From Sporolactobacillus kofuensis (GTDB taxonomy: Bacteria; Bacillota; Bacilli; Bacillales; Sporolactobacillaceae), in assembly GCF_042660205.1 (NCBI RefSeq), contig NZ_JBHSTQ010000002.1, forward strand, positions 1 to 64,000: a stretch of 64,000 nt of DNA, read 5' to 3'. The notes below the pieces were generated by a model. It was not told the origin of the DNA. It did not search any database and saw only the letters and a list, made by a program, of their open reading frames with translations. The position numbers were made by a program, and so were the translations under genes. This document shows, piece by piece, positions 18,050 through 25,624 of this stretch (positions are counted from its first letter, which is position 1; each line of letters starts with the position of its first letter).

Positions 18050-19555
18050 TTATGCCTGTAACCCCGGCTTGTATACACGTGTTGCTTCAACTGCTTTTGC
18101 CCAACCTGTATAGAGCAGGGATCTTTTTTCATCACTCATCGCTACTTGATAAGATTTTCCCAGTTCCCATATCTGGGCTACTTCATCCTTGTTTTTCCAG
18201 ATGCCTACAGCAAGCCCAGCAAGATAGGCTGCTCCCAGCGCAGTTGTTTCATTGTTTGTTGGTCGTTGAACTGGGACACCAAGGATATCACTCTGAAATT
18301 GCATCAGAAAATCATTCATTGATGCACCGCCGTCTGCGCGAAGTGTATTCAGTGTAATACCCGAATCTTTTTCCATTGCATTTAGTACATCTTTTGTTTG
18401 ATAGGCCAGCGATTCAAGTGTCGCACGTATAAAATGTTCTTTTGTCGTCCCCCGCGTCAAACCGAAAATGGCTCCACGAGCATCCGAATCCCAATAAGGG
18501 GTTCCTAATCCGACAAAAGCTGGTACAAAATAAACACCATCGGTTGAATCTACTCGAGTTGCATAGTTTTCACTTTCCGGAGATGATTTGATCATTCGTA
18601 GTCCATCACGCAACCATTGAATCGCAGATCCGGCTACAAATATACTCCCCTCTAAACCATAATTGATTTTTCCGTCTAGACCCCAAGCTATTGTCGTTAA
18701 GAGCCCGGTTTTGGAATGCACCGCTTTCTCACCCGTATTCATGAGCATGAAGCATCCTGTTCCATACGTATTCTTCACCATTCCCGGCTCAAAGCAGGTT
18801 TGGCCGAACAATGCAGCTTGCTGATCACCGGCAATACCGCAAATCGGCACTTCTTCCCCAAAGAAATGATAACTGATCGTTTTGGTATAAATTTCAGAGG
18901 AAGAATGTACTTCGGGAAGCATCTTCTTCGGAATGTCCAGCATCGCAAGTAAATCGTCGTCCCAATTCAGATCATAAATATTGTACATCATCGTACGCGA
19001 AGCATTTGTATAATCTGTGACATGCGCTTTTCCGCCAGAAAGCTTCCAAATCAGCCAGCTATCAATGGTCCCAAACAGCAAGTCACCTTTTTCTGCTTTT
19101 TCACGAGCATTTTCTACGTGATCCAGAATCCATTTCACTTTTGTTCCTGAAAAGTAAGCATCGATCAGTAGTCCCGTTTTGCTACGTACAAGATCATCGT
19201 ACCCTTTTTCCTTCAGATCACGACATATCTCATCCGTTTGGCGTGATTGCCAAACAATGGCATGGTAGATTGGGTGGCCAGTATTCCGATCCCAGACAAC
19301 TGTCGTTTCGCGCTGATTTGTAATACCGATTCCAGCCACATCTCGAGGAGAGATTTCACTCGTAGACAATGCGTCGGCAATGACTGCTAGAATTGCACCC
19401 CAGATTTCATTTGCATCTTGTTCCACCCAGCCAGGGTTTGGGAAAAACTGGGTGAATTCTTTCTGTGCTGTCTGAATGATACGTCCATGATCATCAAAAA
19501 TCATCGCCCGTACACTCGTCGTTCCCTCATCTAACGCAAGAATATATTTTCCCAT
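18050..19555 (-). CDS. glpK: Glycerol kinase GlpK
   Basis: GlpK converts glycerol and ATP to glycerol-3-phosphate, trapping glycerol imported by GlpF. The 501-residue FGGY kinase has LALDEGTTSVRAMIFD at the N-terminus, ITNQRETTVVWD, and the C-terminal LRADGGASMNDFLMQFQ. In Firmicutes the enzyme is activated by HPr phosphorylation of a conserved histidine in the EGSIFVAGSAIQWLRDG-adjacent region; I did not assign the residue. It starts 27 bases after glpF, forming a glpFK operon. The binding site is GAGAGGGG. Confidence 0.97.
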   Translation of the reverse strand: MGKYILALDEGTTSVRAMIFDDHGRIIQTAQKEFTQFFPNPGWVEQDANEIWGAILAVIADALSTSEISPRDVAGIGITNQRETTVVWDRNTGHPIYHAIVWQSRQTDEICRDLKEKGYDDLVRSKTGLLIDAYFSGTKVKWILDHVENAREKAEKGDLLFGTIDSWLIWKLSGGKAHVTDYTNASRTMMYNIYDLNWDDDLLAMLDIPKKMLPEVHSSSEIYTKTISYHFFGEEVPICGIAGDQQAALFGQTCFEPGMVKNTYGTGCFMLMNTGEKAVHSKTGLLTTIAWGLDGKINYGLEGSIFVAGSAIQWLRDGLRMIKSSPESENYATRVDSTDGVYFVPAFVGLGTPYWDSDARGAIFGLTRGTTKEHFIRATLESLAYQTKDVLNAMEKDSGITLNTLRADGGASMNDFLMQFQSDILGVPVQRPTNNETTALGAAYLAGLAVGIWKNKDEVAQIWELGKSYQVAMSDEKRSLLYTGWAKAVEATRVYKPGLQA

Positions 19556-19582
19556 TTTTTTCCCCTCTCACTTTTCAATTAT

Positions 19583-20413
19583 TTATTCTGAAGTTACCTG
19601 ATCCTGTACGATCCGTTGTGTAGCATACTTTCGTTCACTTCTAAGAGCAAAAATAATCACGATCAGGCTTACGCCACCAAAAACCCAGAAAGCCGTGGTC
19701 ATTTGTCCAATAAAGAGTGCTTTGTAGAACAGAGCACCGAATACACCGCCAATAATCGGCCCTATTACTGGAATCCAAGCGTAGCCCCAGTTCGAACTCC
19801 CTTTACCGATAATTGGAAGAATCGCATGCGCTATCCTTGGTGCTAGATCACGTGCTGGATTGATGGCATATCCTGTTGTCCCACCTAGAGACATACCGAT
19901 CACAATGATTAAAAATCCAACAATCAGAGGATTTATCCCTTGAGCAAATTTGTTGGCACCAATAGCCAATATGCCCACGACAAGAACAAACGTCCCAATC
20001 ATTTCACTGAGCAAATTGGCCCAACGATGAGGGATTGCCGGACCAGTGCAGAAAATACCGCGCTTCACTCCTGGATCATCCGTCTCCCTCCAATGCGGCA
20101 GGTAGTGCAGAAAGACAATGCAGGCACCTAGAAACCCGCCAATGAGCTGGCCGGCAATATATACTGGGACCTCGCTCCAGGGAAAATCTCCAGTTGAAGC
20201 GAGTGCTAGAGTCAATGCAGGATTTAGATGTGCCCCACTGATTCTGCCGACCGCATAAGCACCAATTGCGACCGCAAGTCCCCAACCCATAGTGATCACG
20301 ATCCAGCCGGAATTTCTAGCATAAGATTTTTTCAGACTAACGCCTGCGCACACCCCATCACCAAGTATGATTAGGATCATTGTACCAATCAACTCGCCTA
20401 AGAAACCGGACAT
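19583..20413 (-). CDS. glpF: Glycerol facilitator GlpF (aquaglyceroporin)
   Basis: A 276-residue MIP-family channel for glycerol diffusion across the membrane. Both NPA boxes are present (SGAHLNPALTLA and GYAINPARDLAPR), and the arginine after the second box and the aspartate of NPARDL are typical of aquaglyceroporins rather than water channels. Six membrane helices are expected. It is first in glpFK; the transcript starts at a consensus promoter with cre and passes a leader terminator. Confidence 0.96.
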   Translation of the reverse strand: MSGFLGELIGTMILIILGDGVCAGVSLKKSYARNSGWIVITMGWGLAVAIGAYAVGRISGAHLNPALTLALASTGDFPWSEVPVYIAGQLIGGFLGACIVFLHYLPHWRETDDPGVKRGIFCTGPAIPHRWANLLSEMIGTFVLVVGILAIGANKFAQGINPLIVGFLIIVIGMSLGGTTGYAINPARDLAPRIAHAILPIIGKGSSNWGYAWIPVIGPIIGGVFGALFYKALFIGQMTTAFWVFGGVSLIVIIFALRSERKYATQRIVQDQVTSE

Positions 20414-20473
20414 CCTATTCCCCCCTATGTTGATTCATTGCGGACTGGATTGGGCATCTTTCCTTTCTCGCGC

Positions 20474-20540
20474 AAAAAAAATCCACTCTTGGCATGTCTG
20501 GATCATCAAACATGGTCCAGATTGCTGTTAAGTGGAAGAT
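20474..20540 (-). promoter_or_regulatory. glpFK leader terminator, likely GlpP antitermination target
   Basis: On the minus strand TCCACT..AGTGGA closes a hairpin that contains an inner TCTGGA..TCCAGA stem and is followed directly by eight T. It lies between the glpF promoter (20581-20609) and the glpF start, so transcripts would stop here unless antiterminated. GlpP, encoded next door, is the expected antiterminator. Confidence 0.75.
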
Positions 20541-20580
20541 CCAATCTCAGTATCCGCGTATCATTAACTTGACACTTTTG

Positions 20581-20609
20581 ATGATAGTCTAAAATGTAAG
20601 CGCTGTCAA
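20581..20609 (-). promoter_or_regulatory. glpFK promoter overlapped by a perfect cre site
   Basis: On the minus strand TTGACA (20609-20604) and TATCAT (20586-20581) are 17 bp apart. TGTAAGCGCTGTCA at 20595-20608 fits the cre consensus TGWAANCGNTNWCA at all 14 positions and covers the -35. CcpA should therefore repress glycerol use when preferred sugars are present. Confidence 0.85.
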
Positions 20610-20638
20610 CAAATTGTTAAAAAAAGGTCAAGATTTGT

Positions 20639-21226
20639 TCACAATTGAGTGGATTGAATAAATTTCCAAAGCTGCCGATTTGATGTTGAAACCGCTGATG
20701 CGCCTGCAGCCAATGCATCCTTGATTTCCTGTTCTGTCCGGATCAATCCACCGGCAATCACCGGGACAGCTGCTCTTTCTCTCACTTCTTTGATCATTTT
20801 AGGTATAAGCCCTGGAAGAAGTTCTACATAATTAGGTTGCACTTGCTGAAGCAGCCGATACCCAGTGTCCAACGACCTCGAATCAAGAAGAAAAATGCGC
20901 AATACGGTTATTAATCCACGTTTCTTTGCCAATTCAAGGACATTTGCCCGAGTAGAGATAATACCAAACGGACGAATATTTTGGCAAATAAATTCTGTTG
21001 CGTACAAATCATTTTTCAGTCCTTGTATGAAATCTGTATGCAGAAAGACATTTTTCTGATTTTGTTTTGCTAGCTTGGTGATTGCTCCGATTTGTGAGAT
21101 ATGACTATCCAAAACAATAATAGATTGAACGGGGGACATGAGCAGCTTTTCATAGTCTTTCATGTTGTTCACAGCAGGAATGATACCATTAATCGCAGAT
21201 AGTATTATATCAATCCCTTCTTCCAA
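20639..21226 (-). CDS. glpP: GlpP, glycerol uptake operon antiterminator
   Basis: GlpP binds glycerol-3-phosphate and the leader RNAs of glp genes, preventing termination. The protein matches the family throughout: FLHTDFIQGLKND, TEFICQNIRPFGIISTRANV, VQPNYVELLPG, IAGGLIRTEQEI and AAGASAVSTSNRQLWK. The TTG at 21226 gives 195 residues, but it has no binding site and makes the protein about six residues longer than B. subtilis GlpP; an in-frame ATA at 21208 lies six bases after AGAAGGG and matches the expected N-terminus. The gene precedes glpF, as in Bacillus. Confidence 0.93.
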   Translation of the reverse strand: MEEGIDIILSAINGIIPAVNNMKDYEKLLMSPVQSIIVLDSHISQIGAITKLAKQNQKNVFLHTDFIQGLKNDLYATEFICQNIRPFGIISTRANVLELAKKRGLITVLRIFLLDSRSLDTGYRLLQQVQPNYVELLPGLIPKMIKEVRERAAVPVIAGGLIRTEQEIKDALAAGASAVSTSNRQLWKFIQSTQL

Positions 21227-21388
21227 TTCATATTTAAAATTCTAATAATCTTCCAAGATCAGTTTGATCATAACATATTTTGAACCAGGAATTTACACAA
21301 GGTGTACCAAGCGATACCCAAAAACAGTTGACAAAAAAAATTACATTCTAATCTTATAATTCACGATCGAGTTTGGTAGGTCTTACTT

Positions 21389-21418
21389 AAAAAAAGGACT
21401 TAGCCAAGTCCTTTTTTT
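21389..21418. terminator. Strong bidirectional terminator downstream of the kduD-like gene
   Basis: AAAAAAAGGACTT-AGCC-AAGTCCTTTTTTT is a perfect 13-bp stem with T-tracts on both strands. On the minus strand it would end transcripts of the SDR/dehydrogenase pair. Confidence 0.8.
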
Positions 21419-21423
21419 AAATT

Positions 21424-21560
21424 GTTTATGCGTCGATTACTCGCTTGCCACGGGAGATCTGTGAGCTTCCTCGTTCAACACGTTGTCTGCGGGGTCTCAC
21501 TTGGCTCGCGATCATCCGGAACGCTCCGCAGGCGTATCGCATCTTCGCTACATTTTTACA
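21424..21560. repeat. Dispersed intergenic repeat, copy A
   Basis: A GC-richer block with the phrases ACTCGCTTGCCACGGG, GTGAGCTTCCTCG, TGCGGGGTCTCAC, CCGCAGGCGTATCGCATCTTCGCT and CATTTTTA. I recall very similar non-coding repeats scattered in Bacillaceae genomes. Two more degraded copies lie at about 51535-51640 and 59325-59440, in the same orientation. Confidence 0.55.
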
Positions 21561-21717
21561 CAATTAGATTTATACCTTCTTTAAAAAAAACCTTACCTTT
21601 TTAAAGGGTAAGATTTAATAAAGATCCGATTCCAATTATTTTATGCATGATTAATGATTTTTGGGGTTACAATGAAAAATTTGTAAAATCAATTTCTGTT
21701 TCTACTTGTTTGAAAGT

Positions 21718-22467
21718 CTATCTTCCCATCCAGCCGCCATCCACAGCTAACAAATGGCCATTGACATAATTTGACGCATCTGAAGCTAAAAAGACAACAG
21801 CCCCCATAAAATCTTCAGGTTTTCCCCATCTTCCTGCAGGAATGCGTTCTAAAATTTGCCGACTTCGTACGCTGTCATTAATTAGTGCGTGATTCATATC
21901 GGTTGCAACATAACCCGGAACAATAGCGTTTACATTTACATTATCTTTTGCCCACTCGTTTGCCAAGGCTTTCGTCAGTTGGGCAACTCCACCTTTAGCA
22001 GATGCGTAGGCAGGGATATTAATGCCGCCTTGAAATGAATTCAGTGATGCCAAGTTTATTATCTTGCCCTTTTTTTGTGCGACCATGAATTTTCCTGCAC
22101 CCTGGCATAATAGCCACACTGCCTTTAAGTTTACCTGAATAACATCGTCCCAATCGGTTTCTTTAAAAGAGACAGCCGGTGAACGACGCTGGATCCCTGC
22201 ATTGTTAACAAGAATATCAATGCTTCCAAATTTGTCGATCACCGCCGGTATCACTGCTTTAACCTGTGCTTCATCTTCTAAATCACAGGGAATACTCGCA
22301 CTCTTATAGCCTAATTCTTCAATTTCCTTCTGAACGGACGTGTTTTCTATGTCACGTTGAAGAGAAACGACTGTTGCTCCCGCTTCTGCTAGTGCAATCG
22401 CCATTTTTCGTCCAATTCCTCTTGTCGCGCCTGTTATTGCTGCAATTTTTCCATCTAGTCGAAACAT
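21718..22467 (-). CDS. SDR-family dehydrogenase, KduD-like (2-dehydro-3-deoxygluconate 5-dehydrogenase type)
   Basis: A 249-residue classical short-chain dehydrogenase with TGATRGIG (NAD(P) binding), NNAG, and the catalytic YASAK. The ERIPAGRWGKPEDFMG and VDGGWMGR segments are strongly KduD or gluconate 5-dehydrogenase-like. The substrate is probably a keto-sugar acid. GTG (22479), ATG (22473) and ATG (22467) are possible starts; I prefer 22467 because AAGGTGG then has 8-base spacing. It begins 15 bases after the zinc dehydrogenase, so they form an operon. No kdgK/kdgA or transporter is adjacent. Confidence 0.82.
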   Translation of the reverse strand: MFRLDGKIAAITGATRGIGRKMAIALAEAGATVVSLQRDIENTSVQKEIEELGYKSASIPCDLEDEAQVKAVIPAVIDKFGSIDILVNNAGIQRRSPAVSFKETDWDDVIQVNLKAVWLLCQGAGKFMVAQKKGKIINLASLNSFQGGINIPAYASAKGGVAQLTKALANEWAKDNVNVNAIVPGYVATDMNHALINDSVRSRQILERIPAGRWGKPEDFMGAVVFLASDASNYVNGHLLAVDGGWMGR

Positions 22468-22481
22468 AGTCATAGCCACCT

Positions 22482-23498
22482 TTATCTACTCGGTTGAAAT
22501 AATATTTTTAACGATTGCTCAGGATCCGCCATTAATTCAAAACCTTGTTTTATTTGCTCTAATGGAAGTTGATGCGAAATGAGTGGTTCAACATCGATCT
22601 GTCCCGTTGCCATCATTTGTATTGCGGTTTCAAAATCACTTGAGGAGTAGCATCTTGTTGTGGTTAGTGACAGTTCCCGGAAATGCATGGCGGCAAGATC
22701 AATCATAGGTTTGTGTTTAAATACACTGACAACAACGATATGTCCCTGTGTCTTACAGCTATCGATCATTTGCTGCGTCGTGATATCTGTCCCCGCTACC
22801 TCAAAAACAATATCGGAACCCTTCCCATTCGTCGCCTGCTTCACTGTATCAACGATATTTTCCTTCTTCGCATCAATAGGAATAAATCCTAATTCTTCTG
22901 CTTTACTCAAACGGAATGGACTGACGTCTGAGATAAAAATATTCCCAGCACCCGCCAGTTTTGATACAAGACCAACAATCAACCCGATAGGGCCTGCTCC
23001 AAGTATCGTAACGGTGTCTCCGACTTTCAACTTTGAGCGTCTAACTGTATGAATTCCTACGGCCAAAGGTTCTGCTAACGCCGCAAAAGCATCGCTTAAA
23101 GAATCAGGGACTCTATGCAATCGATCCAATGGTACGGATACATATTCCGCAAAACCCCCATGCCAATCAATCCCGATTAATCCTAATGAATCACAGACAT
23201 GAGGATTTCCTGATCGACATGCTGCGCAATGTCCGCAACTAATCGTCGGTTCGACGACAATGCGATCGCCCACTTGAAAACTTGAATTTCCATTTATTTC
23301 ATCGATTACCCCACTGAATTCATGGCCCATTGCAAGCGGAGCTTTCGCTCTTGGATGTTTCCCCTTGTAAATCATCATGTCCGTTCCACAAATTCCTGCG
23401 TAGGATACCTTGATCAGTGCCTCATTTTCTTGAATTCCCGGCTTTTTCAGTTCGTCAATCGCTACATTTTTTTCTGAGAGATATAAACCTGCCTTCAT
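22482..23498 (-). CDS. Zinc-dependent medium-chain dehydrogenase (sorbitol/threonine dehydrogenase-like)
   Basis: A 338-residue MDR enzyme. Catalytic zinc ligands are C37 and H59-E60 (GICGTD; GHEFSG), the structural zinc lobe has C88, C91, C94 and C102, and the Rossmann fold has GAGPIG near 168-173. It resembles L-idonate, sorbitol or galactitol-phosphate type sugar dehydrogenases. With the KduD-like partner it probably interconverts a sugar acid and its keto form. A palindromic operator lies 110 bases upstream. Confidence 0.82.
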   Translation of the reverse strand: MKAGLYLSEKNVAIDELKKPGIQENEALIKVSYAGICGTDMMIYKGKHPRAKAPLAMGHEFSGVIDEINGNSSFQVGDRIVVEPTISCGHCAACRSGNPHVCDSLGLIGIDWHGGFAEYVSVPLDRLHRVPDSLSDAFAALAEPLAVGIHTVRRSKLKVGDTVTILGAGPIGLIVGLVSKLAGAGNIFISDVSPFRLSKAEELGFIPIDAKKENIVDTVKQATNGKGSDIVFEVAGTDITTQQMIDSCKTQGHIVVVSVFKHKPMIDLAAMHFRELSLTTTRCYSSSDFETAIQMMATGQIDVEPLISHQLPLEQIKQGFELMADPEQSLKILFQPSR

Positions 23499-23607
23499 GA
23501 CACATTCCCCTTATTAAGTATTTTAATAGCTTAGTACAGAGAAATCTATTCACGGTTTAAAACATCATCAGGAACAAAGAAATAACGTCAAGAGCTTTGA
23601 AATTGCA

Positions 23608-23638
23608 ATGAAAACAATCACATTGTAATCGTTTTCAT
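23608..23638. promoter_or_regulatory. 31-bp palindromic LacI-type operator / cre upstream of the dehydrogenase operon
   Basis: The left half ATGAAAACAATCACA is the inverted complement of the right half, with two mismatched pairs. On the minus strand TGAAAACGATTACA matches the cre consensus perfectly; the plus-strand half matches at 13 of 14. The symmetry of two facing 14-mers suggests a dimer-of-dimers LacI-family site, for example a KdgR-like repressor. A TTGACG -35-like hexamer lies just downstream on the minus strand. Confidence 0.65.
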
Positions 23639-23643
23639 TTAAT

Positions 23644-23769
23644 ATGGATATTTACTTCTTGATGAGATTATTACAATTCTTTGTGATAGGAACCTTTATG
23701 AAGGTTATTGATTACCATTTGGCAGGTATGCCAAGGGGATTAGCTGGTTTATATGAACCTATTACCTAA
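23644..23769 (+). pseudogene. Possible remnant of a divergent gene (41 codons)
   Basis: An ATG frame right of the palindrome encodes a 41-residue peptide with a hydrophobic stretch (LMRLLQFFVIGTFM) followed by HLAGMPRGLAGLYEP and a stop. There is no ribosome binding site. It could be the stub of a divergent transporter or regulator gene, but I cannot identify it. Confidence 0.22.
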
Positions 23770-23908
23770 AAGCTAGTGAAATCTCATTGAATCGATTATA
23801 AAACTACAAATTATGTATCCCCCGCGTATAGATTGGGGGAATAGTAACGGCTCATGTTATGTCGGGGGATGAAAGAATGAACGGTTATGTTCAGCTAATC
23901 TGATGATT

Positions 23909-24244
23909 CTACCGCTTTTTTGTTTTCTCAATCGCCTTAGGCAGCTCTGCATGCAGCTCTGTTACAGCTGCTTCAATATACGCTTTTAGTTTTTCATCTT
24001 TAATAAAATAGAGCAAACGCTTACGCGCAAACCTGAGAAGGCTATCCGCTACCACTTCATATTTTTCTTCGCCTCTGTCACTGCCTCTAAAAGTTGATTC
24101 AGCAGCCTTAACCAAGAACGCTGCTTTGCTCTTCATCAGTTTATCTATAATATATGGGACACCCACATTTAGAATATAAGCGACAAGCGCCGGTATCACA
24201 ACGGATGCGACCGGATCAACCACATATTTCAGAAATTCCTGCAT
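23909..24244 (-). CDS. Phage holin, LL-H family
   Basis: The 111-residue product has one N-terminal hydrophobic helix (about residues 13-30) and a charged helical C-terminal domain containing AAESTFRGSDRGEEKYEVV, the typical signature of LL-H-type holins. In a phage it would form membrane holes that let an endolysin out. The ATG at 24244 follows GGGGTGG; a TTG 15 bases earlier overlaps that site. No endolysin or other phage gene is adjacent, so it is probably a leftover or domesticated gene. The 298-bp palindromic element begins 34 bases upstream. Confidence 0.78.
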   Translation of the reverse strand: MQEFLKYVVDPVASVVIPALVAYILNVGVPYIIDKLMKSKAAFLVKAAESTFRGSDRGEEKYEVVADSLLRFARKRLLYFIKDEKLKAYIEAAVTELHAELPKAIEKTKKR

Positions 24245-24277
24245 GGTACCACCCCTCAATCGTTCAACTTATTGCCA

Positions 24278-24575
24278 GGAGAATGTTTTTGATACTTCAA
24301 ATAGAGCCACCTCGCTCATAAAAACGTGAGCCACTCCATTTCCAGTTGGAGCATTGTCTTTACATGGAGAGGGAGGCATGATAAACTTTCCGCTGCTCGA
24401 AAAACCTTGGTGCGATACTTTTCGAGAGCAGTCATGCCTCTAGAGGCTCCATGTCAAGACATCCCAAAATTTCCAATTCAAAAGTCAAGAGTGGCTCACG
24501 ATGATGTGATCGGAGTGGCTCAAAGTCTGGTTATCAAAAACAGAGAATTTGTGTCCAGGCACAAATTATTCTCCT
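24278..24575. mobile_element. 298-bp palindromic (MITE-like) element
   Basis: The ends are AGGAGAAT (24278-24285) and ATTCTCCT (24568-24575). Between them, both arms carry GTTTTTGATA, two GAGCCAC repeats, a 12-bp arm CGTGAGCCACTC/GAGTGGCTCACG (24325-24336 / 24489-24500), GTCTT/AAGAC, CATGGAG/CTCCATG, AGGCATGA/TCATGCCT and CTGCTCGAAAA/TTTTCGAG-GCAG, closing on a 15-base loop near 24404-24418. No coding frame spans it. Repeated short motifs at the ends recall IS21-family termini, so it could be a non-autonomous relative. Confidence 0.7.
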
Positions 24576-24868
24576 AATTAAGTTTATTCACCGCTGCTTC
24601 CTTTGCTTTTGTTATCGACTAAAGAGAATCGCCTTTTTTTAATTCGTAGGTATGAGATTGAGTAATCCATGATATGAATGAAGGTGCTGAAAAGTGGAGC
24701 GGACGGAGGAGTATGATAAAGAACCAGTTGGAAGTGGCATTCATCAGCTTCTAGACGATGACCATTTCGAATATGTAGATTTTCAAGCAGGTAAACCGTG
24801 TATGAGTCAATACCAGCAGTAAGTGAAGACACTTACAATGCTTACCATTTGGCAGAGGAGGAATTCTC

Positions 24869-25540
24869 ATGAAACGGAGCCATTATTTAGTGATCGTCGC
24901 AGCTTTATTTGCAAGTTTGATATTTTCCGGATGCTCTCCGCAACAAAGTGAGGCAGAATACGCTGGCACCATAAAGACACATTTTTTCAAAACCAAAAAT
25001 CTTAAGTATCCTCAAATTAAAGGATTAGCAAATAAGAACGCGCAAACCAAAATAAACACCGCACTAAGAAAATACGCAGAAATCGTTTATCAACAGCAAA
25101 ACAGGTTAGTAAAGCAATACAAACTAGATAAAACACAAAATAAAAGTATTAAGCCCTACTTTAAAAAATTGACCTACAAAGTCGTTTATCACACGCATGG
25201 AAAACTAAGCATTTTAACAACAAATTCTGGCTATGCCGGCGACGCGGATGGGTTTCTATACATTAAAGGGTTTAATTTCGATACAAACACAGGACAATCT
25301 CGTTCACTCCGATCTAATTTTTCAAGCTTTGAGCAGTACAAAAAAGCAAATGCTTATGCTCTAAACTATATGAAGGACAGGAAAAAAAGCTATCCCTTTG
25401 CCAGCAATAGTACATTTATCTATGGGCATACTTATTTCTGGACAAATCAAGGGCTTACAGTGGTTTTTCAAGTGTATAAGGTTCGTCCCTATGCCTACGG
25501 TCCTGCCTATATACCAATCCCAAAATCTTACCTAAAGTAA
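24869..25540 (+). CDS. Lipoprotein with RsiV-like DUF3298 domain
   Basis: The 223-residue product has a lipoprotein signal peptide with lipobox FSGC (cysteine at about residue 22). The mature part has an N-terminal region like DUF4163 (IKTHFFKTKNLKYPQIKGL) and a C-terminal DUF3298 domain ending FWTNQGLTVVFQVYKVRPYAYGPAYIPIP. This is the extracellular fold of RsiV, which binds lysozyme, but there is no anti-sigma domain here and no sigma-factor gene. It may sense or inhibit a cell-wall enzyme. A very good AGAGGAGG site precedes the ATG. Confidence 0.82.
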   Translation: MKRSHYLVIVAALFASLIFSGCSPQQSEAEYAGTIKTHFFKTKNLKYPQIKGLANKNAQTKINTALRKYAEIVYQQQNRLVKQYKLDKTQNKSIKPYFKKLTYKVVYHTHGKLSILTTNSGYAGDADGFLYIKGFNFDTNTGQSRSLRSNFSSFEQYKKANAYALNYMKDRKKSYPFASNSTFIYGHTYFWTNQGLTVVFQVYKVRPYAYGPAYIPIPKSYLK

Positions 25541-25624
25541 TGACTTCTACCTACTTTTTCTTTGCAAGAAGAAGCTTAACTATATAAAATTTACCATAAA
25601 TCAGAATTAATTGAGGAGTGATCT

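Larger units (their letters stand above)
21227..21717. other. Intergenic region between glpP and the SDR gene
   Basis: It contains a TATGAT -10-like hexamer before glpP (minus strand), a strong bidirectional terminator at 21389-21418 and a dispersed repeat at about 21424-21560 (both listed). No gene is seen in the rest. Confidence 0.55.

Noticed and set aside
21316..21418. A TTGACA and a TATAAT on the plus strand followed by a strong terminator, suggesting a very short RNA gene
   Set aside because: The spacing between the hexamers is 21 bp, too long for a normal sigma-A promoter, and the terminator is explained by the minus-strand operon.
24584..24832. 82-codon minus-strand frame and a competing plus-strand frame containing EPVGSGIHQLLDDDHFEYVD
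   Set aside because: Neither has a credible start and binding site; one is probably a remnant but I could not decide which.
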